Positions 51,820 through 61,311 of a stretch of 64,000 bases of DNA are shown piece by piece. Source of the stretch: Exiguobacterium sp. KRL4 (GTDB lineage Bacteria > Bacillota > Bacilli > Exiguobacteriales > Exiguobacteriaceae); assembly GCF_001870785.1 (NCBI RefSeq), contig NZ_MOLV01000010.1:62001-126000 (forward strand), given 5' to 3'. The first letter of the stretch is position 1, and each line of letters opens with the position of its first letter. The notes under the pieces were generated by a model, which was given only the letters and a program-made list of their open reading frames with translations, ran no database searches and was not told the origin of the DNA. The translations under genes were made by a program, and so were the position numbers.

Positions 51820-52512
51820 ATGACGAACCCACAACCAGAATGGATCCAGGAATTATTTGAGACGGTCGATCAAGGCGAACTAAAAGATGTACCGAAACTA
51901 CTGTATATGGCACTGACGTTAGAACCAAGTTATTTTACAAAAGCAGTTAGTCGGTTGAATCAACGGCTAGAAGTCGAGCATCTTCAAGAAGTGTCGGAAC
52001 TGTTGACGGTCTATCGTCAATTTTTCATCTCCGCCAATCCGTCTGACGAATACTGGTCGATCGCCTGGAACGAATTGATCCAGACGATGCAGCATTTCAT
52101 CGACCGTCCGGAAGCGCAACAACTGTTTAAGGAACATATTGATTTAATCGATTGGTGGTCAAGTGAATCGTTATTGTCGTTGCCGAGTTGGTTGACGATT
52201 CTTGATCTCGCGGAGCGGATCGACGCGCTCGATCAGTTTGCCAGTTACTTACCAGATATTTTTGAGAGTTATGCCTTAGAAACGGCGAAGGATGAGCCAT
52301 TCGCACGACTTGCCTGGTATGCGATTGCGAGCGGGCAACAGGATTTGCTGACATCGTTCCGGTCACGGATTGAGCAGTCGGAAGCACCAGCCATCCGATC
52401 ATTGAGCGATGCGGATTTACTCGATCAAATTGATACGACACGGGTTCGTATGTTAAAGTCTAAGGATAACGAACCGATAGAATTGATGTTTGATCGAAAA
52501 TGGACATTATAA
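51820..52512 (+). CDS. Hypothetical helical protein, 230 residues
   Basis: I do not recognise this acidic, mostly helical soluble protein (QELFETVDQGELKDVPKLLYMALTLEPSYFTKAVSRLNQ pattern). TPR- or HEAT-like packing is possible. GCAGAGGAG precedes the ATG. A perfect palindromic operator in the promoter suggests tight regulation, but the regulator is not identified. Confidence 0.62.
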   Translation: MTNPQPEWIQELFETVDQGELKDVPKLLYMALTLEPSYFTKAVSRLNQRLEVEHLQEVSELLTVYRQFFISANPSDEYWSIAWNELIQTMQHFIDRPEAQQLFKEHIDLIDWWSSESLLSLPSWLTILDLAERIDALDQFASYLPDIFESYALETAKDEPFARLAWYAIASGQQDLLTSFRSRIEQSEAPAIRSLSDADLLDQIDTTRVRMLKSKDNEPIELMFDRKWTL

Positions 52513-52571
52513 ATTAACTCATAGAAAGTGACATCTAGAAACTACACGAATTTAATCCAAGGGGTGTAGTG

Positions 52572-52988
52572 ATGATACACGTCAATTTGCCGCAAGGTGA
52601 TTATGTCGTTTTGGTGGAGATCAATCGGGAAGTCTTGCTGTGCCATTCATTAGAAGAAGCAGAGCAGGCGGAACGCGATCGCTACGAACTGGTCGGTCGG
52701 ATGAGTGAACGTTTGCCATCCGAAGTGATTGGTCCGTCGATTGCCGATTTCGTCCGATTCTCAACCGGATTTATTGGAGAAGCCGTAACCTGGAGTGAGG
52801 CGGAAGAAGCCTTTTTTTGCCAGCAGTTCGAGACGTTTGACGGATCGCCGCTCGGAGAAGATCTGACCGGAATTGATGCGGCACGTTGGCGGGCGGTGCT
52901 TGTCCGTTATTATTCTTATGTCACGATCGGAAAAATCATTCCATTTGAAGTCAGCGAAGAATCCGATGGGACCGTTCCATTTTTTTAG
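52572..52988 (+). CDS. Hypothetical protein, 138 residues
   Basis: This small acidic protein has no recognised family (beta start IHVNLPQGDYVVLVEINREVLLCHS, then helical). The ATG at 52572 follows AAGGGG by 7 bases. It sits alone between a hypothetical gene and the protease gene. Confidence 0.6.
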   Translation: MIHVNLPQGDYVVLVEINREVLLCHSLEEAEQAERDRYELVGRMSERLPSEVIGPSIADFVRFSTGFIGEAVTWSEAEEAFFCQQFETFDGSPLGEDLTGIDAARWRAVLVRYYSYVTIGKIIPFEVSEESDGTVPFF

Positions 52989-53048
52989 TCCGTTTGGGTC
53001 AGCACATCAATAGAATCGGCGTGTAAAAAGAGAAGGGCAGGGTCCACA

Positions 53049-54392
53049 TTGAAAAAGAAACTTGCACTACTCACATTTGCTGTCGTCGTAGGGTTACCTA
53101 CCTCTGCGTTCGCTAATTCTCAATATGTGCAGTATGATCCAACATTTACGGAACAACAAAAACAAACGTGGTTATCGGAACAAGGACTGCAGGAAGTACG
53201 GGAACTGAAACAGGACGGGTTTTCACTCGTCGAACCATTGCCGCACCTCGATGAGACGGATGTCGAAGCCGATTTGATTCCGGTCACGGTCGTCGAAAAA
53301 GCGACCGATTCGGCCCAATTGCAACAAACATATTTGGATCAATCGCGTATTCCTACTTATTGGAAATACAGCCGCGGCAAATCCGACGTTCGTGTTGCGA
53401 TCATCGATGATGCGATTGACGTCAATCACTCGGAGTTCAAGAATGTCATCTATAAGGCAACGACGATTTCCGGCATCCGGAAACCGGACGATCACGGGAC
53501 ACATGTCGCAGGGATCGTTGCGGCAGCAGAAAATGGCAAAGGAACGGTTGGTGTCGCGTCCGGCGTCAAATTGATTGGTGCCGACGTCTTTGACGGCGAC
53601 TTCGCGAGTTCGATCGACATCGGAGACGGTGTACTTTATGCGATCGCACAAGGGGCGGATGTGATCAATTTGTCACTTGGTCAGTACGAATACGATCCGT
53701 ATATGGAAGCGGCGATCAAAAAAGCAGAAGCCAAAAACATCGTCGTCGTCAGTGCGGCGGGGAATGACGGACGCAACAAACTCTTATTCCCTGCTTCAAT
53801 GAAATCCGTCATTGCCGTCGGATCCGTCGGAACACTCGGTCGCGCGTCGACGTTCTCGAATTACGGCAAAGGGCTCAACATCATGGCACCGGGGGAAGGC
53901 GTCTACTCGACGATCGTCGGCAACAAGTACGGCTACCTCGACGGGACGTCGATGGCGACACCGATCGTCAGTGGTGTCATCGCCCTCGCAAAATCAAAAA
54001 ACCCGTTCATCACGAACAGTACGCTTCGCAGTAAGCTGTATGAGGCAGCGGCGAAAAAAGCCGGGGATACGATGTTACACTACGGAACAGGTCGACTGAA
54101 CGCCGGCATGTTGGCCCGGATTCCGGCACCTGTTTCCAAAGTGTCGGTCCCGTCGGTCTTGAAACCGAATCAGCCGTTTTCGTTTTACTTTGACGAGTAC
54201 TCGAACGCGACGACGTTGACCCGTCTCTACAAGGACGGCAAGGTCGTCAAGACGTTTACGAATGAGTATCTGCGTAACGGCACGCACAAGTATTCCTACG
54301 CCCTGAAAGAAACCGGGACGTATAAACTTGTCTTTGCGACGTCGTCCGGTCGTCATACGCGGGTGACGGAACGTGTCATCACCGTCAAATAA
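53049..54392 (+). CDS. Secreted subtilisin-like (S8) serine protease
   Basis: This 447-residue exported protease has a signal peptide (LALLTFAVVVGLPTSAFA), a propeptide region (about 24-105) and the S8 catalytic residues Asp120 (AIIDDAID, in place of the usual DTGID), His152 (DDHGTHVAG) and Ser301 (GTSMATP). The oxyanion Asn is in SAAGNDGRN. The last 85 residues form a beta-rich tail after PAPVSKVSVPSV. The start is TTG with AGAAGGGCAGGG upstream. Confidence 0.92.
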   Translation: MKKKLALLTFAVVVGLPTSAFANSQYVQYDPTFTEQQKQTWLSEQGLQEVRELKQDGFSLVEPLPHLDETDVEADLIPVTVVEKATDSAQLQQTYLDQSRIPTYWKYSRGKSDVRVAIIDDAIDVNHSEFKNVIYKATTISGIRKPDDHGTHVAGIVAAAENGKGTVGVASGVKLIGADVFDGDFASSIDIGDGVLYAIAQGADVINLSLGQYEYDPYMEAAIKKAEAKNIVVVSAAGNDGRNKLLFPASMKSVIAVGSVGTLGRASTFSNYGKGLNIMAPGEGVYSTIVGNKYGYLDGTSMATPIVSGVIALAKSKNPFITNSTLRSKLYEAAAKKAGDTMLHYGTGRLNAGMLARIPAPVSKVSVPSVLKPNQPFSFYFDEYSNATTLTRLYKDGKVVKTFTNEYLRNGTHKYSYALKETGTYKLVFATSSGRHTRVTERVITVK

Positions 54393-54444
54393 TCAAAAAA
54401 AAAGCCGCCTCACCATGTGGGAGACAGCGTGGGACTCAAAGTGT

Positions 54445-54888
54445 TTACTTTGGGTCTTTTCCTTTTTTATAGACCGGCGTCGGAACGGCAAGCGTTTCGC
54501 CCGTCCACTGAATCGTCGCTTCCATTTTATACCCGGTATCATCTTCATGAATGAAAGACAAACGTCCCGTGTCGATCAGCTGGTACAAGCCGTATTCGAC
54601 TTGATTCGCCCATGAGCGTAACGTCATCGCTTCATCGTACAGCGGAATCTGTTGCGGGAACCGTTCATTCATCAATAAGATATCATGCTGGTCGAAATGG
54701 TAACTCCGTTTTGATAACGCATCAGGTTGTTTTACATTAAATGGCTCGAACGCATGGATGAGTTCACCCTTGCGATAAAAGGCAAAGATGCCGTTCCGGA
54801 GATGAAGTGCCTTGATTTCATCAATCTCGATCAAGAACGTCAATTTCCGTACGGTACGCTGGTTCGTACCAGAGCGTCGTTTTTTCAT
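54445..54888 (-). CDS. Hypothetical protein, 147 residues
   Basis: I do not recognise this soluble protein (beta-rich: LIEIDEIKALHLRNGIFAFYRKGELIHAFEPF). I chose the ATG at 54888 with GAAGGGGG upstream; a longer frame exists but without a ribosome site. It converges with the protease gene and is divergent from rnpB. Confidence 0.6.
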   Translation of the reverse strand: MKKRRSGTNQRTVRKLTFLIEIDEIKALHLRNGIFAFYRKGELIHAFEPFNVKQPDALSKRSYHFDQHDILLMNERFPQQIPLYDEAMTLRSWANQVEYGLYQLIDTGRLSFIHEDDTGYKMEATIQWTGETLAVPTPVYKKGKDPK

Positions 54889-54975
54889 AGTACATGCCCC
54901 CTTCTGAACCATTGTACTATACCGCAAAATCACAAGAAAACGCAACTTTTCCGCCCATTGATCGAGAAATACCTC

Positions 54976-55004
54976 TTGCTAGAATCCGTGACGTGCGCTA
55001 CACT
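54976..55004 (+). promoter_or_regulatory. rnpB promoter
   Basis: TTGCTA (54976-54981), 17 bases and TACACT (54999-55004) put the start at about 55011-55014, matching the 5' end of the RNA. Confidence 0.7.
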
Positions 55005-55014
55005 GTTAAGCAGT

Positions 55015-55410
55015 GACTATGTTGGTTCGGACAATTGCGGGGCACTTCGGTGCTTTGAGGAAAGTCCATGCTCGCACAACCTGCGATGGTTGTAGTGATC
55101 GTGCTACACGAAAAGATAAGTGTAGGCAGCGTCGTGCTGACGGCAGAAGGAACGCCTAAGTCTTCGGATATGGCCGAAACTTCTTGAAAGTGCCACAGTG
55201 ACGGAGCCTTGCTGGAAACAGTAAGGGTGGAACGAGGTAAACCCCACGAGCGAGAAACCCAAATTTGGTAGGGGAATTTCCGGAGCGGAACTGAACGCGA
55301 AGGAGAGCGTATGTAAATACGGAGATAGATGATTGTCGCCCACGTGTGAGGGTCAAACCGTTTGCAACACTAGGGAACAGAACATGGCTTACAGGACCAC
55401 ATAGGCTGTT
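55015..55410 (+). ncRNA. rnpB: RNase P RNA, B type (bacillar)
   Basis: This is the catalytic RNA that trims the 5' leader of tRNA precursors. Highly conserved blocks are all present: GAGGAAAGTCCATGCTCGCA, GACGGCAGAAGGAA, GTCTTCGGATATGGC, GAAAGTGCCACAGTGACG, GGTGGAACG-GGTAAACCC, CGAGCGAGAAACCCAAATTT, TAGATGATTG-CGCC and the final GAACAGAACATGGCTTACAG. The P1 stem pairs CTATGTTGGTT with GACCACATAG near the ends. The CGAGCGAGAAACCCAAATTT block belongs to the B type. Exact ends are estimated. ypsC-like synteny agrees with Bacillus. Confidence 0.97.
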
Positions 55411-55425
55411 ATTTTTACTTTGAAC

Positions 55426-55460
55426 GAGAGTCCAGGTCCAACTGGGCTCTTTTTTTATTG
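55426..55460 (+). terminator. rnpB terminator
   Basis: AGAGTCCAG and CTGGGCTCT form a stem with a six-base loop, followed by seven T residues. Confidence 0.92.
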
Positions 55461-55505
55461 AAATGATTTTGGAAATTTTAAAAACAGGTAGGAGCGTGAA
55501 CAATC

Positions 55506-56651
55506 ATGGCAAAACGTTTAGTCATCGCGACGGCGGCAATGGGAATTGAATCCCTCGTCGCCAAGGAAGTCCGCGATTTAGGATACGAGTGTACGGTCGA
55601 GGACGGAAAGGTCTACATCGATTGCGAGCTCGAAGACATTCCCCGTCTCAACCTTTGGTTACGGACGGCGGACCGTGTTAAACTCGTCGTTGCCGAATTC
55701 AAGGCGACATCATTTGAAAAATTATTTGATCAGGTCAAGGACCTCCCGTGGAGCGAACTGTTGCCGTGGGAAGCGAACTATGTCGTCAACGGCCGCTCAG
55801 TCAAATCAAAACTATTCTCAATCCGTGACTGTCAGAAAATCACGGAAAAAGCGATCGTCTCGCACATGCAGGAAGCATATAACATGGGCGACGAGTGGTT
55901 ACCGAAAACGGGTGCCAGCTTCCCGATCGAAGTCGCGCTCTTAAAAGACATCGCGACGCTGACGATCGATACGTCAGGCGACGCACTCCATAAACGCGGG
56001 TACCGTGAGTTCCACTCGGCGGCACCACTGAAAGAGACGATGGCAGCAGCGATGCTGATGCTGACGAACTGGAAGCCGGATATGCCGCTGTACGACGTCT
56101 TTACGGGTTCAGGGACACTGGCCATCGAAGCCGCGATGATCGGACGGAATATCGCACCCGGGATCAACCGCGAATTCGCGTCGCAAGAATGGGCGTGTAT
56201 TCCGAAAAAAGCCTGGTTCGATGCAATCAAGGAAGCAAACGACAAAGCCGAGTGGGACAAGCCGCTCAAAATCTATGCCAACGATACGGATCCGGAGATG
56301 GTCAAGCTCGCAAAACAAAACGCCGAGCTCGCAGACGTCCGGGACGCAATCAACGTCATGCAACGCGACGCGGCTGATTTCAAGCCGAAGGAAGACTTTG
56401 GTGTCATCATCGGGAACCCGCCGTACGGGGAGCGTCTCGAGGACGCACGTGAAGTCCACCAGCTGTACCGGAAGATCGGCAATGCGTTCCGTGAATTCCC
56501 GTACTACAGTGTCTATATGATCACGTCATACGTCGAGTTCGAAAAAGCCTTCGGCCGTCCGGCGACAAAACGTCGTAAGCTCTATAACGGGAATATCGAA
56601 GTTCAGTTCTACCAGTATTATGGTCTCCGTCGGAAAAGACCGCAGGCTTAA
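55506..56651 (+). CDS. 23S rRNA N2-guanine methyltransferase-like protein (YpsC/RlmL-type)
   Basis: This 381-residue SAM-dependent RNA methyltransferase has an N-terminal ferredoxin-like and THUMP domain (about 1-160) and a Rossmann methyltransferase domain with LYDVFTGSGTLAIEAAMIGRN (SAM site, about 197-217) and the catalytic NPPYGER (about 304-310). It is the short RlmL/RlmKL form, as YpsC in B. subtilis, where it also follows rnpB. ACAGGTAGGAG lies upstream of the ATG. Confidence 0.95.
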   Translation: MAKRLVIATAAMGIESLVAKEVRDLGYECTVEDGKVYIDCELEDIPRLNLWLRTADRVKLVVAEFKATSFEKLFDQVKDLPWSELLPWEANYVVNGRSVKSKLFSIRDCQKITEKAIVSHMQEAYNMGDEWLPKTGASFPIEVALLKDIATLTIDTSGDALHKRGYREFHSAAPLKETMAAAMLMLTNWKPDMPLYDVFTGSGTLAIEAAMIGRNIAPGINREFASQEWACIPKKAWFDAIKEANDKAEWDKPLKIYANDTDPEMVKLAKQNAELADVRDAINVMQRDAADFKPKEDFGVIIGNPPYGERLEDAREVHQLYRKIGNAFREFPYYSVYMITSYVEFEKAFGRPATKRRKLYNGNIEVQFYQYYGLRRKRPQA

Positions 56652-56677
56652 GCAGTTTTCAAAGGTGCGGAAGTCGC

Positions 56678-56699
56678 CAGTTCCCACTCAGTTCCCACT
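56678..56699. repeat. Tandem 11-bp direct repeat after ypsC
   Basis: CAGTTCCCACT occurs twice in direct succession, 27 bases after the methyltransferase stop and at the junction with the accessory-looking region. It may be chance or an old integration scar. Confidence 0.4.
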
Positions 56700-56729
56700 T
56701 TTTAATTTTTTTCGCCAAAATGTCAGGAG

Positions 56730-56755
56730 CCGCTCGGTTGAGCGGTTTTTTTGTC
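56730..56755 (+). terminator. Intrinsic terminator
   Basis: CCGCTC and GAGCGG pair with a GGTT loop and a T run follows. It lies after the ypsC-like gene. Confidence 0.82.
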
Positions 56756-56788
56756 GTCTAATAAAGACGCGAGCGAGGTGTATTACGA

Positions 56789-58048
56789 TTAGTTTGCTTC
56801 TGGTCCAGCAGTTTTGAAGAATTTTTCAAAGCCTGGTCGTTCAATCTGGGCTGCTGCTTTGATTCGTTCAAGGTGGCCTTTCGCTTGTGCAAGTGTGCCT
56901 TGTGGGTCTTGCCGGAATTCACTTGAATACACTTCGAGGAGTGCACTCAATTGATCCAATTCTTTTATGATAATACGGTGTGAATCCATAGCTTGCGTAA
57001 ATCCATCTGTCGTATAATCAGGTGCTTCGAAGTGAATGCTCACTGTGATTTCATTCGCTACGGTTGTGTCAAATTTGTATAAATCATCTAAGTCGTCCAC
57101 TGAGATGTATTCAAACTGACCAAACCCGTCCTCCTTCTCATAAGGGGTAAAGCGCTGTTGTAATTCATCAGCCGTTACATAGATAGCATTCATAGCTTCT
57201 GAGATTTTAAAAACGCTTGTGATGGCTTCTGGATATCGTTCGGCGTCGGTTTGTTCTGTACTCGCAACCGATTCCCCGTCGACATTTCCTTCTTCCGTAA
57301 CCGGCTCTGCAATAATCGGTTCATCGATAACGGATGAAGAATGGATGATTGCTTCGTTTAATGGAATAGCAAGAAGCGATTCTTCCCGACGGCTTGGTAG
57401 GTAAGCAGAGGCTTCTTCCCACGATTCAAAACTACGAGCCATCCCGTATGTCTCTAAGCTAAACGCCATTGAATTAAAATTATCCGCCAACTGTTCGAGT
57501 TTTACGAAGTTGAGGTTTTCGGTACCTTCAACTGCAATGTTTTTCTCGTTGTTCAAGAAAACGCCAGTTGCCATGGAATGGGCCGTTTGAGCGGCGTCAT
57601 TCAGTAATGAAATTTGGTTATCGAGCTTTTCCACGACATCATCGGTGATGGTTTTATGGAAATCTTGAATAGCGAGATTTTTAGATTTACGTAAGGTTTC
57701 TTGCTTTGTCACGAGATCGTCTACAAATTGATTTGTTGAATCGATGGCGTCTCGCAAGTCATCTTCTCCCGTATTCACAGCTTGTTGTATTTCATTTAGA
57801 TTGCTCACATCGCTAGGTGATTGCACTTTAACGGTAGTTTTAATTTTCTTTTCAGACATTCCTTGATCGACTGATTCTTTTTTATCCTCCGCTTTCGCTT
57901 CTTGCTTGGGTTCTTTCACTTCATCTGTTTCGTCATTGTTCGCCATACTCCCAACTGCTCCTATGGAAATTACAATCAAAATAGCTAGTAGCGTTCCTTT
58001 CCCATTAAGACCTGATGAATACCGATCCGAACGTCTTCGTTCTTTCAA
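56789..58048 (-). CDS. Membrane-anchored extracytoplasmic protein of unknown function
   Basis: This 419-residue protein has one N-terminal membrane segment (GTLLAILIVISIGAVGSMA) with a basic head, an acidic Lys/Glu-rich linker (about 40-75), and a long helical region with coiled-coil character (about 85-200) and a mixed C-terminal domain. No family is recognised. The start is TTG with AAGGAGG upstream. It is the first gene of the accessory-looking stretch; the next gene upstream on the same strand (58109-58429) may share its transcript. Confidence 0.65.
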   Translation of the reverse strand: MKERRRSDRYSSGLNGKGTLLAILIVISIGAVGSMANNDETDEVKEPKQEAKAEDKKESVDQGMSEKKIKTTVKVQSPSDVSNLNEIQQAVNTGEDDLRDAIDSTNQFVDDLVTKQETLRKSKNLAIQDFHKTITDDVVEKLDNQISLLNDAAQTAHSMATGVFLNNEKNIAVEGTENLNFVKLEQLADNFNSMAFSLETYGMARSFESWEEASAYLPSRREESLLAIPLNEAIIHSSSVIDEPIIAEPVTEEGNVDGESVASTEQTDAERYPEAITSVFKISEAMNAIYVTADELQQRFTPYEKEDGFGQFEYISVDDLDDLYKFDTTVANEITVSIHFEAPDYTTDGFTQAMDSHRIIIKELDQLSALLEVYSSEFRQDPQGTLAQAKGHLERIKAAAQIERPGFEKFFKTAGPEAN

Positions 58049-58108
58049 AATATGCAGTCCTCCTTATTTTTCATTTTTAGATATGAATATTTTGAGATTT
58101 CATCATCG

Positions 58109-58429
58109 TTAATTTAGTTGACGTTTTCTAATGAAGTTCGTAATCACTATTACAAGACCAACAATAAGATATAGAATTCCGTTACCAACGATAACGAATC
58201 CGATAAAAGCTGCTGAAAAAGCAGCCCCAAAACCATCTCCATCCATGCTGTGATCTATTTTTAAAAAAATAGAACCCGATATTAAAGCAACGATTGGTCC
58301 AAGAAATCCGATTATTAAACCGGATCCCCATAAGAGCATTTTACCTTTCCTGTATAAAAGAACAGCCGACAAATTTAATACGATTAAGCTTGATATTAGA
58401 ACACTCCAAACTAGTCCATCACCATTCAT
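58109..58429 (-). CDS. Small membrane protein, 106 residues
   Basis: This unrecognised protein has three hydrophobic segments (about 7-25, 33-52 and 75-100). Its AT-rich codons differ from those of the left part of the window. AGAGG lies 7 bases before the ATG. Confidence 0.6.
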   Translation of the reverse strand: MNGDGLVWSVLISSLIVLNLSAVLLYRKGKMLLWGSGLIIGFLGPIVALISGSIFLKIDHSMDGDGFGAAFSAAFIGFVIVGNGILYLIVGLVIVITNFIRKRQLN

Positions 58430-58591
58430 TCAAAAACCTCTGTTCTATGATAAAAGGTAATATATGTATTTTTTTATTGAGTTGATCATACCATAAATTC
58501 GGGAAGTTAGTATCTTTATTTCCAATTAAAGGTATAGAATGAAGAGAATACTTGTAAGTAGGAGCAGTCCGAAAATTGAGGAGGATATAAG

Positions 58592-59206
58592 ATGAAACCG
58601 ATTGAAAGAACATTGATTTTACTCAAACAAATGTTTAAATATGAGCCGAGATTTATTATGGGAAGATATGGTAGAAACGGATGGGCAACTTGTAGTTTTA
58701 ATAAACCTTTATCTTCTCAAGAAATTGAATCCTGCTTGCCTGAAGATAATTTTTCTTTGCCGAAAGACTATAAACATTTTTTAACGTTGCATGATGGATG
58801 TGGCTTATTTAGAACTGAATCTGATCTAATCTTAGAATTGTTTCCTCTTAAGGAAATGCTGGAAATGTCGGAAGAACACCATTCAGAAGACGGTCTCCTT
58901 TCGGAAGGAAACTTCTGGATCATAGGTCAAATAGATGAGGATTGGATTTTAATTGATAAAAATCAATGTACGGATGCAGAAGGATCCTTTAAAAAACCAT
59001 ATATCACAGTTGTGCATCCATCAGATGGTCTGGATATGGCTGTTCCATTAAATTTGAATTTCGAATGTTTTTTAGAACGCGCTATCATTGCCCAAGGCGA
59101 TTACTTTTGGGAGTGGTCAGAAGACCTTGAAATGACTGTAATGTATGATGATGCTTCAACGTATGAAGAAATCGACGAAACACTTTACCTTGAAGAAAAG
59201 AAGTAA
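58592..59206 (+). CDS. SMI1/KNR4 (SUKH) family protein, immunity-type
   Basis: This 204-residue protein matches the SUKH fold: LPKDYKHFLTLHDGCGLF (about 59-76), FWIIGQIDEDWILID and the end LERAIIAQGDYFWEWSEDLE. In polymorphic-toxin systems such proteins neutralise toxins from rival cells. No toxin gene is found here. The gene is AT-rich and lies among other unusual genes, which suggests horizontal gain. GAGGAGG precedes the ATG. Confidence 0.82.
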   Translation: MKPIERTLILLKQMFKYEPRFIMGRYGRNGWATCSFNKPLSSQEIESCLPEDNFSLPKDYKHFLTLHDGCGLFRTESDLILELFPLKEMLEMSEEHHSEDGLLSEGNFWIIGQIDEDWILIDKNQCTDAEGSFKKPYITVVHPSDGLDMAVPLNLNFECFLERAIIAQGDYFWEWSEDLEMTVMYDDASTYEEIDETLYLEEKK

Positions 59207-59239
59207 AACATTCTGAGTAGTTTTAAAAAAGGAAAATGT

Positions 59240-59716
59240 ATGATGAGCTATACTTATTTACCGCTGACGTAACATCAGGTGGAACAGATTGCCTATGACT
59301 GGAGATACGAAGGCGACTTTGCATTCTATAATATGCCGAACGATCCGGACGACTTGGCAGAATTTCTTGATCCCGATCAACGGACGGAACATTACTATGC
59401 GGTGATGGACGGTACACAACTGATTGGATTTTTTGTGTTTGAACCCGGACAGGACGGCCTTGATGTGGCACTGGGGATGCGACCGGATCTAACGGGGTAG
59501 GGAAATGGTACAGCATTTTTGAAAAGCGGTCTCTCCTTTGCGATTCAAAAGTATCAACCACGCCAAATTGAATTAGCTGTCGCGACCTTTAATGAACGGG
59601 CAATCCGGCTGTATGCCAAAAGCGGTTTTGAATCGATCGAACGGTTTCAGCAAGAAACGAACGGCGGAAGCTATGAATTCGTCAAAATGCGTCTGCATAC
59701 AGGAGTCGTGAAATGA
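59240..59716 (+). pseudogene. GNAT acetyltransferase pseudogene with two in-frame stops
   Basis: One frame from ATG 59240 encodes a whole GNAT protein of about 158 codons, but it is broken by TAA at 59270 (after MMSYTYLPLT) and TAG at 59498 (inside the acetyl-CoA loop, LTG-stop-GNGTAF). Downstream coding is intact (FAIQKYQPRQIELAVATFN, AKSGFESIERFQQE). Each stop needs only one base change (for example CAA to TAA, AAG to TAG). The fragment from GTG 59279 and the 3' part could still be read in theory, but a working enzyme is unlikely. Confidence 0.82.
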
Positions 59717-59783
59717 ATATTGAAGAGGAGTTAATAGGGACGGGCAACGAGGGAAGCGAGTCGTAAGCGAAAGGGTGTAGTCG

Positions 59784-60335
59784 ATGATTTTGTACCGCGT
59801 ACTAGGAGAATTAGACGATACGTTTAAATGGAAAACGTCACTTCAAGAAGACACGCAGTTCTATGCCTTTTTTGATGAGACAGATTATGAGTCTGCAACT
59901 CTTGGAGCAGACGATTATCAAAATGGGGCGTTTTTTCTGCTGAAGAACTTCGTTTTAGGATTTAAACGGTATCCGCTCTATGTGCATGCTTTTAGTGGCG
60001 GTTCAGAGATCAGTCTTTCAAAAGTGAGGATTACGACAAAATTATCAAGAGGACGGTATCATCATTTGCTTGAGATCTGTTCGCTCGAAGAAGTCGAAAA
60101 GTATCTCCCAATGGCGTATTCTGACGCGTATAACGGGCAAAATATTTTAATCACAATGGAAAAAGATGTGTCCATTATCAATGACCCGGATGCCTGGTTG
60201 TTGCTTGCATTTGATTTTTCGATTCCTTCGAAGGATATTTACTATCTAATGATTTCCCACGATGCCGCCGGTTTTGATTTTGTTGCGAACTTTACGGAGC
60301 ATCCGTTTCAAGACCGGAAAATCATCGAGGAATGA
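59784..60335 (+). CDS. Hypothetical protein, 183 residues
   Basis: I do not recognise this soluble, acidic, aromatic-rich protein (WLLLAFDFSIPSKDIYYLMISHDAAGFDFV). GAAAGGGTG precedes the ATG. It is near SUKH and GNAT-type genes of accessory character, so an immunity or mobile role is possible but not shown. Confidence 0.6.
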   Translation: MILYRVLGELDDTFKWKTSLQEDTQFYAFFDETDYESATLGADDYQNGAFFLLKNFVLGFKRYPLYVHAFSGGSEISLSKVRITTKLSRGRYHHLLEICSLEEVEKYLPMAYSDAYNGQNILITMEKDVSIINDPDAWLLLAFDFSIPSKDIYYLMISHDAAGFDFVANFTEHPFQDRKIIEE

Positions 60336-60344
60336 AAAACCTGC

Positions 60345-60371
60345 TTCCGACTGACAGCCGGAAGCAGGTGG
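60345..60371. terminator. Bidirectional terminator between convergent genes
   Basis: CCTGCTTCCG and CCGGAAGCAGG pair around a short loop. On the minus strand a T run follows (GGTTTTTC). Confidence 0.85.
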
Positions 60372-60378
60372 TATTCGA

Positions 60379-61296
60379 TTATTTCAAATCGGCATTCATG
60401 GATGGTCTTTTACTTGCCAACCGCTTTCGAAGATAAGTCCCGACTCCTAACGAAATAGCGGCACCGGTGCAACTGAACAAGCAACCGAGCACTAAGTAAA
60501 CAGATAAAGTCGATTCACCGATCAGGACGGAAGCGACTCCTCCAATTGCCGGAAACAGCGCTACCATGTAGCCGCTTTTGGCACCACCGATTTTCTCGAC
60601 CAACTTCAGGTAGAAGAACCATGCGCCAAACGATGCGAGCAGCGTGAGGTAAAGAAGCGCGGACAAGTAAGTAACGGACGGCGGGATACTGATTGTCTGC
60701 CCCTGAAACCATACGACGGATCCAAGCAAAATACCTCCTGCCGTGAAACCGACCGCATTGGCATACACCGGATTTACTTTCTGCTTCGCATTTCGTGCGG
60801 AACTGGCGTCGCCGATTGCTGTAAGGACAGTACCAAGCAGGGCAAGGAGAATTCCTTTAACATCATTCGTATGTATGTCGTGTAGAGTAGGATAAAGCAA
60901 AATCAAAACGCCCAGCACACCGAGAAGTCCGCCAATCAGGATGCGGATATGGAGGTGTTCTTTTAAAAAGATCCGCAAGGCAACGGGTGTTAGGATAACT
61001 TTCAGTGAAAAAATCAATGTGACGATTGCGGCTGAACTGAGCATCGTCGCGTAATAGAGACAGAGATAGCTGAGTGCAAAATTACATATACCAAACACCA
61101 GAATATACGGAAGATCCTGTTTCAGAGGTTTTCCGACCGGTTTCATGAACCATGCCAGAAGACTGAACAATACAGCAGTCAGGATTAAACGATAGGTCAA
61201 CGATAGCTCCAGGCTGACCGGCGTACCTTGAATCTTGACGGCAATGAAATTAAGACCCCAAATGAGTAAACAAAAAATATACATAAAAGTCGTCAT
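60379..61296 (-). CDS. EamA/DMT-family transporter
   Basis: This 305-residue protein has ten membrane segments and two EamA repeats (IFCLLIWGLNFIAVKIQ at the start, GILLALLGTVLTAIGDASSARN in the middle). DMT proteins carry metabolites, often as exporters of amino acids or related compounds. It ends at a bidirectional terminator. The 79-residue membrane protein gene ends 15 bases before this start, so they are likely cotranscribed. Confidence 0.92.
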   Translation of the reverse strand: MTTFMYIFCLLIWGLNFIAVKIQGTPVSLELSLTYRLILTAVLFSLLAWFMKPVGKPLKQDLPYILVFGICNFALSYLCLYYATMLSSAAIVTLIFSLKVILTPVALRIFLKEHLHIRILIGGLLGVLGVLILLYPTLHDIHTNDVKGILLALLGTVLTAIGDASSARNAKQKVNPVYANAVGFTAGGILLGSVVWFQGQTISIPPSVTYLSALLYLTLLASFGAWFFYLKLVEKIGGAKSGYMVALFPAIGGVASVLIGESTLSVYLVLGCLFSCTGAAISLGVGTYLRKRLASKRPSMNADLK

Positions 61297-61311
61297 AAAT
61301 AAGCTCCACTC

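Noticed and set aside
59713-59766. A 17-codon frame overlapping the end of the GNAT pseudogene (ATGA)
   Set aside because: Too short to support as a gene; there is no family pattern.
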